Below are positions 6,746 to 13,917 of a stretch of 25,860 nucleotides of DNA, piece after piece (within the stretch, counting starts at the first letter, position 1; each line of letters starts with the position of its first letter). The DNA is from a virus. The stretch covers positions 1 to 25,860 of the IMG/VR virus record IMGVR_UViG_3300042564_003941; one strand, 5' to 3'. A program made the translations under genes and the position numbers. The notes under the pieces are model-generated. The model worked only from the letters and a program-made list of their open reading frames with translations, made no database searches and had not been told where the DNA came from.

Positions 6746-7089
6746 TACTTGTTATATCCAACAGTTTCTCTGGCAATATCGTCATGATCAAATTCTGCCC
6801 AATATAATTCAAAAGCAACGCAGTCAGTGACCGCTTCAAATTGATGGTATTCACCAGGAGCAACTTTTGTATATTGTCCTTCCTTAAGCAATGTCTCATC
6901 GACTAGGTCATAATTATTTTTCCAAACACGAATAATCATCTCACCTTTTTCGACAAAGAACCCATTCCATTTAAATTGATGTTTGTGTTTTGAACACACG
7001 CCACCAGCTGTAGCTTCAATACGATGGAATTCTAATACACCGTTAGCTTCTAACAATTCCGTTTGCCCCCACACTTTGCCTGCTTTCAT
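6745..7089 (-). CDS. Single-domain cupin (sugar-binding/isomerase-like), 114 aa
   Basis: The first cupin motif is visible as SKHKHQFKWNGFFVEKGEMII (two His, the E and the G of the GX5HXH..E..G pattern). The second is PGEYHQFEAVTDCVAFELY. The start VWGQTELLEANGVLEFHRIEA recalls the cupin half of type II phosphomannose isomerases. It is probably an isomerase, epimerase or sugar-binding protein. ATG 7089 is preceded by AAAAAGGA at a good distance, and a late-type promoter motif lies at 7116-7123. It is the first gene of the run of overlapping genes down to position 511. Confidence 0.8.
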   Translation of the reverse strand: MKAGKVWGQTELLEANGVLEFHRIEATAGGVCSKHKHQFKWNGFFVEKGEMIIRVWKNNYDLVDETLLKEGQYTKVAPGEYHQFEAVTDCVAFELYWAEFDHDDIARETVGYNK

Positions 7090-7115
7090 ACAATGTCCTT
7101 TTTAAGTCTGCGCAA

Positions 7116-7123
7116 TATTTATT
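7116..7123 (-). promoter_or_regulatory. Late-promoter-like motif AATAAATA before the cupin operon
   Basis: On the minus strand the sequence is AATAAATA, one mismatch from the T4 late motif. Initiation near 7110 gives a 21-nt leader that contains AAGGA about 7-9 nt before the cupin ATG. It diverges from the exact late motif at 7144-7151. Confidence 0.45.
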
Positions 7124-7143
7124 TAAGTATAATAACCTATCAA

Positions 7144-7151
7144 TATAAATA
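7144..7151 (+). promoter_or_regulatory. T4-type late promoter, exact TATAAATA
   Basis: This exact late motif lies in the 69-bp gap between the cupin and the plus-strand glycosyltransferase. Predicted initiation near 7157 is only 2 nt before the ATG at 7159, and there is no Shine-Dalgarno sequence, so the transcript would be essentially leaderless. Confidence 0.65.
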
Positions 7152-7158
7152 TTGCACT

Positions 7159-7857
7159 ATGACACCATTAAACCTAGAAACAAAAGTTAATAAGAACGGA
7201 TTTCTTCTCACCTGCGACACAAAGTATTTTAATACTTGGGCAAAACCTCTGTTTTTTTCTATAAAAGATAATTGTCCGTGGGCACATATACATTTTCATA
7301 TCTTTGATCCAAACCTTGGAGATTTAGAATGGGCTGTTGCCCACGGATGCACTACTAGCAGTGAAATAACTCCTGCTGAATTCACTAAAGATCTAACAAC
7401 AAAAGCAACATATTGGTGTTTAGCTAGATATTTTAGAGTTCCTGAAATATATGAAGATACTGCTCTTGTAATTAATTTAGATGTAGACAGTGTAATGGTA
7501 AATCCATTATCTGAAAAAGAATTTATAAAAGATCTAAAAACAACCTGGATACCCACTAGAGGAAAAGGTGGACAAATAAAAAGTCTAGCAAGTGCTATGG
7601 GATTTGGTGCAGATAACGGTCGTTATATTTTAGCAAAACGATTTAAAGAAAAATTAAAAGAAGATTTATTTTGGGGTATTGATCAATCAACGCTCAACGA
7701 AATGCTTGCGGCAAACGAAATAACAAAAATGGACCTTCGATACACCGATTACAAATTTGGAAAAAAGGGTCCGTCATATTCGTGGACCGGAAAGGGTGAC
7801 AGAGTTCACTCTGAAATATTTGTAAAAGAAATAAACAAATATAAAAACAGAATTTAA
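7159..7857 (+). CDS. GT-A glycosyltransferase, 232 aa
   Basis: NGFLLTCDTKYFNTWAKPLFFSI at the N-terminus, YWCLARYFRVPEIYED, and the metal-binding VINLDVDSVMV (D108-V-D110) identify a nucleotide-sugar-dependent GT-A enzyme, probably close to GT8. A C-terminal WTGKGDRVHSE may contribute the second metal or donor-binding His. The frame extends upstream to 7063, but the late promoter at 7144-7151 and divergence from the cupin favour ATG 7159. It is a lone plus-strand gene whose stop overlaps that of the convergent SDR gene by 4 nt. The exact late promoter suggests late expression, as for virion or surface decoration. Confidence 0.85.
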   Translation: MTPLNLETKVNKNGFLLTCDTKYFNTWAKPLFFSIKDNCPWAHIHFHIFDPNLGDLEWAVAHGCTTSSEITPAEFTKDLTTKATYWCLARYFRVPEIYEDTALVINLDVDSVMVNPLSEKEFIKDLKTTWIPTRGKGGQIKSLASAMGFGADNGRYILAKRFKEKLKEDLFWGIDQSTLNEMLAANEITKMDLRYTDYKFGKKGPSYSWTGKGDRVHSEIFVKEINKYKNRI

Positions 7858-8450
7858 TTAATTTTAAATTGTGTTACTATCGATGTGCTAGTATTAGAGT
7901 TAACTAATTTTAATATTTCCTCAGCAACATCTTCTGCTTCGTGATAATTTAGGTCTGGATTAATTCTGTGTATGGTCATTGGCGTTTTTGTTCGCTGTGG
8001 GTTGATCAATGAAATAACAATGCTATCAGATTCGAAATAATCTTTAGCCCCTTGCCACAAACTATATAAAGCTGCTTTACTGGCAGCATATACCATGTAT
8101 TCTTTTTTTCCAGAATCATAACACACAGATCCGACCATAATTATAGTAACAGGTTTAACAGGACGATTTGTCATATAGTGACGAATTATTGACCAGTTAC
8201 TACCAAAATTTACAGCCATGATCTTTTCATGCGTGTCTGTGTTAGTTCCAAAAAACCCAGCAGAGTTTATAACAACATCGGGATTTATATCAGATAACAA
8301 TTTTAAAATTTGATCTGCACTTTGTGGCTCAAATAAATTAATATCTTTCCTAGAAATTATTAGTGTTTTATAATTGTTGTTAGATAAAAGACTGGCGGTG
8401 GCAGCACCAATACCGCTAGTGCCGCCAAAAATTACCGCAGTCTTTTTCAT
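7854..8450 (-). CDS. Short-chain dehydrogenase/reductase, 198 aa
   Basis: VIFGGTSGIGAATA is the TGxxxGxG cofactor motif with Gly in the first position. VINSAGFFG matches the NNAG motif. The active site is GSVCYDSG plus VYAASKAAL (YxxxK). SLINPQRTKTPM resembles the NPERTATPM segment that I recall from the reductase part of bifunctional ribitol-phosphate cytidylyltransferase/SDR enzymes (Bcs1/TarJ type), so a sugar-phosphate or keto-sugar reductase is plausible. At 198 aa it is slightly shorter than classical SDRs (about 250). ATGA coupling to the dehydrase gene upstream suggests that it reduces a keto-sugar in the same pathway. Confidence 0.85.
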   Translation of the reverse strand: MKKTAVIFGGTSGIGAATASLLSNNNYKTLIISRKDINLFEPQSADQILKLLSDINPDVVINSAGFFGTNTDTHEKIMAVNFGSNWSIIRHYMTNRPVKPVTIIMVGSVCYDSGKKEYMVYAASKAALYSLWQGAKDYFESDSIVISLINPQRTKTPMTIHRINPDLNYHEAEDVAEEILKLVNSNTSTSIVTQFKIN

Positions 8451-9766
8451 CGAAATAAACTCATAAATCCATCAACTTGTTCTCCGATATAGGCAATTTG
8501 CTCAGGAGTAATAACTGGGCTACATCCGTGAAAGAACGTGTTCTTCATTGTGTATGTTGCCACAGGAAAGTTATCACGTGCATCAGTTGGATTCATTAAA
8601 TGACTATAGGCCGGTTGTAGCATAATATTGCCAGCAAAATAAGGGCGTGTCTGTATTAGATTTTCTTCAAGATAATCAACAATGTCCATCCGAGTAAATG
8701 GGGCACCTTCACGAATAGTCAAGGGAAAAGCAAACCAGCTGACATCTGCTTTTTCTCTAGCTCTAGGTAAGTGGAAAAACTCTTCATACTTTTCATAGAT
8801 TGCAAACAGTAGACTGTAATTACGTTGACGCAAGGCATGTATCTCTGGAAGTTTTTTAATCTGTTCAAGACCCATTGCAGATTGCAGTTCGATTGGTTTT
8901 AAGTTATATCCAATCTCATCGTAGACATATTTGTGGTCAAAAATTTCACCTGGCATTTCTGGAATCCACTCGTTAAATCGTTTTCCACAGGTACCGCACT
9001 TTAACTTGTTTGCTTCTGGACCAACACAGTAACAACCTCGTCCCCATTCACGCAAACTACGCACAATAATTTCTTGCTGAGGATCGTTCATAGCAACAAA
9101 TCCGCCTTCACCCATAGTCATATGGTGGGCTGGATAGAACGAACACGATGCCATTTCACCAAAAGATCCCAATGGCTTATTATCATAGGTAGTGCCTAAA
9201 CCATCACAACAATCTTCTAATAGAATTAGATTATACCTGTTGACTAGTTCCATTACTTTATCCATGTTAGGCGGATTTCCTAATACATGAGCAAAAGTTA
9301 TAATTTTAATGTCTGGGTCACTGGCAAGTATTTGTTCTGCTTGAGTTAAATCAATGTTTAAGGTATCAATTTCAATGTCACAAAATACAGGAGTAAAGTT
9401 ATTTTGTATAGTTGGATTGAGTGTAGTTGGAAATCCTGCAATAGGCATTAATACTTTCGTTCCAGCTGGAAAATTATGACCGCGTTTGGATTTCATAGCA
9501 GCCATCATTAGTAAGTTAGCACTACTTCCGGAATTAGTTAGTACTCCCTTAGTCTTTCCAAATTCTTTAGGAAATGTTCTTTCAAATTGCAGACTGTTAT
9601 TGCCCATAACTAACCAGCCGTTGAGTAGGGCTTCGGCTGCTGCCACATATTCATCGGCATTAAAATAAGGACCGGCATAGTTAACAAAATCTTTGCCGGC
9701 TACCCATGTTTTTTCTGCTTGTTTTTGTTCTATAAGAACGCGAATTTGTTCTAAAATTTCTTTCAT
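8447..9766 (-). CDS. RfbH/E1-type CDP-4-keto-6-deoxyhexose 3-dehydrase (DegT/DnrJ family), 439 aa
   Basis: This is a sugar aminotransferase fold with two hallmarks of the [2Fe-2S] dehydrase branch. First, the PLP-lysine position is replaced by His in YPAHHMTMGEGG (residues 211-222). Second, the cysteines C187, C245, C247 and C257 give C-x57-C-x-C-x9-C, very close to the C-x57-C-x-C-x7-C cluster known for E1 (AscC/DdhC/RfbH); C260 is nearby. TNSGSSANLL (residues 77-86) is the usual phosphate-binding segment. E1 uses PMP and electrons from a ferredoxin-like reductase (E3) to remove the C3 hydroxyl, giving 3,6-dideoxyhexoses. No E3 gene is in the window, so a host reductase may serve. It follows the 4,6-dehydratase with a 3-nt gap. 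Confidence 0.92.
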   Translation of the reverse strand: MKEILEQIRVLIEQKQAEKTWVAGKDFVNYAGPYFNADEYVAAAEALLNGWLVMGNNSLQFERTFPKEFGKTKGVLTNSGSSANLLMMAAMKSKRGHNFPAGTKVLMPIAGFPTTLNPTIQNNFTPVFCDIEIDTLNIDLTQAEQILASDPDIKIITFAHVLGNPPNMDKVMELVNRYNLILLEDCCDGLGTTYDNKPLGSFGEMASCSFYPAHHMTMGEGGFVAMNDPQQEIIVRSLREWGRGCYCVGPEANKLKCGTCGKRFNEWIPEMPGEIFDHKYVYDEIGYNLKPIELQSAMGLEQIKKLPEIHALRQRNYSLLFAIYEKYEEFFHLPRAREKADVSWFAFPLTIREGAPFTRMDIVDYLEENLIQTRPYFAGNIMLQPAYSHLMNPTDARDNFPVATYTMKNTFFHGCSPVITPEQIAYIGEQVDGFMSLFR

Positions 9767-9769
9767 AAA

Positions 9770-10711
9770 TCACCAAATAAAATTATTTCGATAGTACTCA
9801 ACAACTTTTTCTAACTCTTTGTCAAAGTCTGCGTTTGCTGACCACCCTAAGTTTTTTAATTTAGTATCGTCGATACTATATCTTAAATCTTGACCAGGCC
9901 GAATCATGTCAGTTAAATATTTTTCAATTTCTGTATCACCATTCACTAATTTAATAATCTTTTTAACTACTTCAATATTTTTTTCTTCGTAATTACCTGA
10001 TATATTAAAAATTTCGTTTTTAACACCTGATTCAATTATTGTAATAACAGCCCTTGCAGTATCTTCTGCGTGTAACCATGTACGTACAGGAGTACCTTTA
10101 TTATGCAGGTCGATCTTTTTACCAACTGACAAATATTTTACACTTTTTGGTATTAATTTTTCAACGTATTGCCCAATGCCATAATTATTTGTAGGTCTTA
10201 AAATTACATAGGATAAATTGTAAGTCCTGCTCCATGCTAACACCAACATATCTGCTGCGGCTTTTGTAGCACTGTAAGGATTACTTGGTTTTAGTACATC
10301 GTTTTCTGTATGAGATCCTTCGAGAATATCTCCGTATACTTCGTCAGTGCTAAAATGTAATAGGATAGGGGTTCTATGTTTTAATTTTTGATTAATCAAT
10401 TTTAAGAGATGATGAACTCCGTCAATATTTGAATGAACAAAATGATCACTACGTTCTATTGAGTTATCCACATGTGTTTCTGCCGCAGTATTAATGATAT
10501 AGTCACAGTCGTACAACATGTCTAAATCATTTATATCTGATTTAATAAATTTAAAATTAGGAAATTTGTTGAACTCTAAAAGAAATGACTCGTTACTGGC
10601 ATAGGTCATTTTATCTACGCCTATTACATACCATCCTTTGTTTAGGCAATGTCGAGTAACATGAACTCCAATAAATCCTAAACATCCAGTAACATAAACA
10701 ATTTTTTTCAT
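9770..10711 (-). CDS. NDP-glucose 4,6-dehydratase (RmlB/RfbB-like), 313 aa
   Basis: VYVTGCLGFIG is the NAD motif GxxGFIG. NTAAETHVDNSI, FSTDEVYGD (the catalytic Thr-Asp-Glu of dehydratases) and NPYSATKAAADML (YxxxK) are diagnostic for RmlB-type enzymes. RPTNNYG and VRTWLHAED complete the family pattern. It should convert an NDP-glucose to the 4-keto-6-deoxy sugar, the substrate of the E1-type enzyme encoded next. By sequence it looks dTDP-type, while E1 enzymes normally use CDP sugars, so the nucleotide is uncertain. ATG 10711 is preceded by AAAGGA. At 313 aa it is slightly shorter than RmlB (about 350). Confidence 0.92.
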   Translation of the reverse strand: MKKIVYVTGCLGFIGVHVTRHCLNKGWYVIGVDKMTYASNESFLLEFNKFPNFKFIKSDINDLDMLYDCDYIINTAAETHVDNSIERSDHFVHSNIDGVHHLLKLINQKLKHRTPILLHFSTDEVYGDILEGSHTENDVLKPSNPYSATKAAADMLVLAWSRTYNLSYVILRPTNNYGIGQYVEKLIPKSVKYLSVGKKIDLHNKGTPVRTWLHAEDTARAVITIIESGVKNEIFNISGNYEEKNIEVVKKIIKLVNGDTEIEKYLTDMIRPGQDLRYSIDDTKLKNLGWSANADFDKELEKVVEYYRNNFIW

Positions 10712-10741
10712 ACTAGTCCTTTAAACTACACACTTTACTTA

Positions 10742-11248
10742 TCACAAAACTTTGTCTAGTTGTAGTATTTCACTTTGTCTGCTGACTTCTTTGACAAAAT
10801 ATGCACAGGGTGGGTTAGGATCGTCGTGTAACGGCACAGTCAACAACTGTCCGTTTTTCATCTTAGGGAAATACCAGCGTACATCTTGATAAATGTTGAC
10901 TATTTCTATTGGCAAGTATTCACATTTAAATCCCTTTACAGGATTAAAAATAAATGCATCAAATCCACGTTCATTAATACTGGTTAGCGGTAATACTTCT
11001 GGATCCATTCCACAGTCGCGATCTCCGACTATCATACACCAATCCAATGGCATCTGTACTTCGTAGCCTCCAATGTTTAACAATATTGCAGGTGAATTAA
11101 ACGATTCAAGAAAAATCAACGGCATAAAGAAAAAGTCTGGCTCGTTAGGATTTGAATTATCTAATACTGAAAATCTTGTATCTTCATCTACCTCATCTGG
11201 TAATTCGTTTAGATCAAAAGATCTATTGTTTAGTGTTAGTATTTTCAT
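10742..11248 (-). CDS. Conserved hypothetical protein linked to uvsW, 168 aa
   Basis: The product opens with MKILTLNNRSFDLNELPDEV and has IGGYEVQMPLDWCMIVGD, PLTSINERGFDAFIFNP, VNIYQDVRWYFPKMKNGQLL and a C-terminal PCAYFVKEVSRQSEIL. No signal peptide or membrane helix is visible. From memory, proteins with DW.(I/M)VIGD and YQDV.WYFPK.. are widespread in marine T4-like phages, unnamed. ATG 11248 lies in an ATGA overlap with the uvsW stop, so it is co-translated with UvsW. A 30-nt gap separates it from the sugar genes downstream. Function unknown. Confidence 0.8.
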   Translation of the reverse strand: MKILTLNNRSFDLNELPDEVDEDTRFSVLDNSNPNEPDFFFMPLIFLESFNSPAILLNIGGYEVQMPLDWCMIVGDRDCGMDPEVLPLTSINERGFDAFIFNPVKGFKCEYLPIEIVNIYQDVRWYFPKMKNGQLLTVPLHDDPNPPCAYFVKEVSRQSEILQLDKVL

Positions 11249-12699
11249 ATATTGACCTTTGTTATTGCGAAGGGGTACTTCGCTTCTTTGTAAAATTTCT
11301 TACGTTCCGTAAGATGTCTTTTAGCATATTTGCAGGCGCTGGTGATATCCCAGATCTCAACGTGGTCCTTGTCTTCGGCTCTCCGAATACCCCGTCCAAT
11401 GCTTTGTATAACTCGAACAAAGCTCTTTCCGGGCTCAATAAGAACCAGATTAAAAATACGGGGGATATTAATACCCACAGCGGCCACACCGTAAGTCGCC
11501 ACAATAATCTTATCAGAACTAGTTTTAATTTCATCATATTCTTCTTTTCTATCAGTTAATTTAACTGCACCACTGATGAACACACTGTCTGGCAACATTG
11601 CAGTCAATTTGTCGCCTGTGTCGATTCTATTCACTAGCACAAGAGTATTGCCGGACAGAGAAATTTCTTTGATTTTATTTCCTATCCAACTAATGCGATG
11701 ATCGTCAGTGACTAGAAAACTATATTCTTCTTGATAATTACGGAATACCTGCACGTCATTGGTTTGAAGAATATTGATTTGTAAATTGGCCAATACGCCT
11801 TTTTCTTGTAGGTCGTGTGCAGATACTTGATTAATCACTGGGCCTATACTGGCAAGAATACCTTGAAATTCCCAGGCTTCTTTAGGCACAGTACCTGTGA
11901 GCCCCCAGCGTATGGCACAGTTACTGAAATTCTGTGTCAGCAGTTTAGTTAGCACATCGGCCTTGGCCTGATGTACTTCGTCTATGATAATGGCTGCTAC
12001 ACCCTCAATAAATTCTGCCAAACTCAATGTAGCATTATCATAACTTTTCTTATCAAGTACGTTGAGACTTTGCCATGTACAAATAGTATGTGTCTTGCCT
12101 AATTCTTTTCTGTCTCCAAAATATACGCCAACATCTAGTCCAAGATTTCGATAATCTTCCTCAGTTTGTACCACTAGACTTTTGTTAGGTACGATAACCA
12201 TTGTGCGACCATAAGGTTCACACAAATGACTTAGTGTAGCAGTAGTAATGGTCTTGCCTGCACCTGTGGCTACTTCTTGCAAGGCCTGGGTGTTGGCTAG
12301 GAATTTGTTAACCACGTCAAACTGATAATCACGTAGCACAATAGGTGTGCCGGCTTCGGGATGACCTTTAGGCCAAGTCTTGCCTTGGTCTGCCCAGTAG
12401 TTTTCTGTGATAGGTTCGAATTCTATCTTGCTGTGTTGTCTTAGATCTTCTATGAGAATTTCATATCCTGCATCTTCTACTATGGGAAGAATTACATCCA
12501 GATGTGCAAGATATCCAGTACCACCAATACCAAAATAGGTTTTAGTTCCGTCCCATCTGCCTAGTTTGTAAGAAGGCATATGACGTGCGTAAGGCAAATC
12601 AAACTTTAATTTGTTGGCAATCTTTCGACGTGTTTCTACTGCAAGTCCTTCGAACTTGATATTTACTTCGTCTTTAATTATAAGTCTACAAGATGTCAA
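11245..12699 (-). CDS. uvsW: UvsW-like SF2 helicase (recombination / replication-fork helicase)
   Basis: The 484-aa protein has an N-terminal DNA-binding domain (residues 1-95, including MPSYKLGRWDGTKTYFG), a Q-like LRDYQ, Walker A ATGAGKT (144-150), motif II DEVH (240-243), motif III LTGT, and motif VI QSIGRGIRRAED near the C-terminus. UvsW in T4 (587 aa) unwinds R-loops and branched DNA, and moves T4 from origin- to recombination-dependent replication. The start is TTG 12699, overlapping the upstream gene by 14 nt; no ATG or GTG exists nearby, and the N-terminal domain would otherwise be cut. It sits between a putative partner gene and a conserved 168-aa gene. Confidence 0.92.
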   Translation of the reverse strand: MTSCRLIIKDEVNIKFEGLAVETRRKIANKLKFDLPYARHMPSYKLGRWDGTKTYFGIGGTGYLAHLDVILPIVEDAGYEILIEDLRQHSKIEFEPITENYWADQGKTWPKGHPEAGTPIVLRDYQFDVVNKFLANTQALQEVATGAGKTITTATLSHLCEPYGRTMVIVPNKSLVVQTEEDYRNLGLDVGVYFGDRKELGKTHTICTWQSLNVLDKKSYDNATLSLAEFIEGVAAIIIDEVHQAKADVLTKLLTQNFSNCAIRWGLTGTVPKEAWEFQGILASIGPVINQVSAHDLQEKGVLANLQINILQTNDVQVFRNYQEEYSFLVTDDHRISWIGNKIKEISLSGNTLVLVNRIDTGDKLTAMLPDSVFISGAVKLTDRKEEYDEIKTSSDKIIVATYGVAAVGINIPRIFNLVLIEPGKSFVRVIQSIGRGIRRAEDKDHVEIWDITSACKYAKRHLTERKKFYKEAKYPFAITKVNI

Positions 12700-13882
12700 A
12701 TGATGTTGCCCCTTTGGGTAGCGTTGGTTTTATTTCTCCTAGATAAATTACACAAGGATGACTCGACATCCAGTCGTTTACATAGGTATTAGGATTGATA
12801 TATAAGTTATTTGTAACAATAAGTTTAACATCAATATTATCTTTAAACAACCACTTAGACGGTTTATGTTCAAATATAAAAATTTTTCCGTCTTCAACAG
12901 GTCCGCCAAGACCGTTGTCTTTTATCCATTGATTTAATCCACTGTTAGATTCTTTACTTTCCCTAAAACAAATTCTAATATCAGACCTTGAGATTTGGTA
13001 TTTTTCAGAATCTTTTATAAAGTTTTCTAACCACTGTTCTTTGTCGGATGCACGATCTAACACTATACAAATTTTGCCATCTATTTTTTTATATACATCA
13101 AACAATTTTTCGTTGCTATCAATCCAAAAAATATTATTGCTACTTGATGCAATTTTTTCCACAATTTCTTGTGATTTTGAAACAAGTTTTAAAGGAAACT
13201 GCATGGCTTTTGCTAACAACATATCGTGGTAGATATCACCAGTTGAATTTTTTTCAAAGTATGCATCTGCATATTCATTGCTGTTTATCAAGACCAATTG
13301 ATTTTCAAAAATTGTACTGTGAGGTAGAAAATCTTCCTGATTGGCCCATATTTCCTCCACCAATTCTACTGTCTCTAAAAAAGAATCATCTATTTCAAAA
13401 TTATGTTTTTGTAAAAATTCATACAGAGCCACAACGTTGATTTCTGAAAATTTTACTTCTCTCAGTTTTTTCTCTTGGTTCCATTTTGAATGTCTAAAAT
13501 GGTCTTTTTCTGTTGAAAATTCTCGGTCAAATGTTTCTTTCATACTAAACGGGAATTTTAAAAATATCAAAAGTTCTCCAGTCTCATCTTTTTCTACAAA
13601 TATTTTTTTGGTAAGATCTAGTATTCTAAATTCATTTTTCCATACTGGATTTTCAATTTGATCAGAATAGTCAAAATTATATTTTTGTGCTATGACCTTG
13701 TGTTTTTTCAGTATTTTTACAATCAGCCCAGCCTGACTCTGAGTCAACAGTGATCCAGATGATATTAAAGAATAAAAATTATAAGTAGCACTCTGATCTT
13801 GACCTGTCAAGGCAAAGCCGTGGCGTACCATAAGATTGTAAAATTCTAAAAAGATGTCTTCAGTGTATTGATAAGGTACCAT
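12686..13882 (-). CDS. Protein upstream of uvsW, possibly a degenerate SF2 helicase with a HARP-like segment, 398 aa
   Basis: The frame extends to 14002 but would overlap the GT-B-like gene; ATG 13882 (MVPYQYTEDIF) is the likely start, and a consensus promoter is placed just before it. The region LLIFLKFPFSMKETFDREF, followed by a W and R-rich stretch, resembles the FPY...W motif of the HARP domain of annealing helicases such as SMARCAL1. Later, KICIVLDRASDKEQWLENF looks like helicase motif Ia, and the C-terminus resembles an SF2 first lobe, but Walker A and DExH are absent. This is a weak-similarity inference. Overlap with uvsW suggests that the two proteins work together. If not a degenerate helicase, it is simply a conserved protein of unknown fold. 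Confidence 0.7.
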   Translation of the reverse strand: MVPYQYTEDIFLEFYNLMVRHGFALTGQDQSATYNFYSLISSGSLLTQSQAGLIVKILKKHKVIAQKYNFDYSDQIENPVWKNEFRILDLTKKIFVEKDETGELLIFLKFPFSMKETFDREFSTEKDHFRHSKWNQEKKLREVKFSEINVVALYEFLQKHNFEIDDSFLETVELVEEIWANQEDFLPHSTIFENQLVLINSNEYADAYFEKNSTGDIYHDMLLAKAMQFPLKLVSKSQEIVEKIASSSNNIFWIDSNEKLFDVYKKIDGKICIVLDRASDKEQWLENFIKDSEKYQISRSDIRICFRESKESNSGLNQWIKDNGLGGPVEDGKIFIFEHKPSKWLFKDNIDVKLIVTNNLYINPNTYVNDWMSSHPCVIYLGEIKPTLPKGATSFDIL

Positions 13883-13888
13883 TGTTAT

Positions 13889-13917
13889 ATTATAACACCG
13901 ATAATTTTGAAAATCAA
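13889..13917 (-). promoter_or_regulatory. Sigma70-type promoter TTGATT-17-TATAAT before the uvsW operon
   Basis: On the minus strand, TTGATT (13917-13912) is separated by 17 nt from a perfect TATAAT (13894-13889). The predicted start of transcription, about 7 nt further, falls at or next to ATG 13882, so the mRNA would be leaderless or nearly so. The -35 box overlaps the stop of the upstream GT-B-like gene. This would allow host polymerase to transcribe the uvsW operon separately from the glycan module. Confidence 0.6.

Noticed and set aside
13048-13661. Three plus-strand frames inside the gene upstream of uvsW
   Set aside because: They overlap each other and are rich in Phe, Ser and Leu as complements of an AT-rich, Lys/Glu-rich gene; no start signals were seen.
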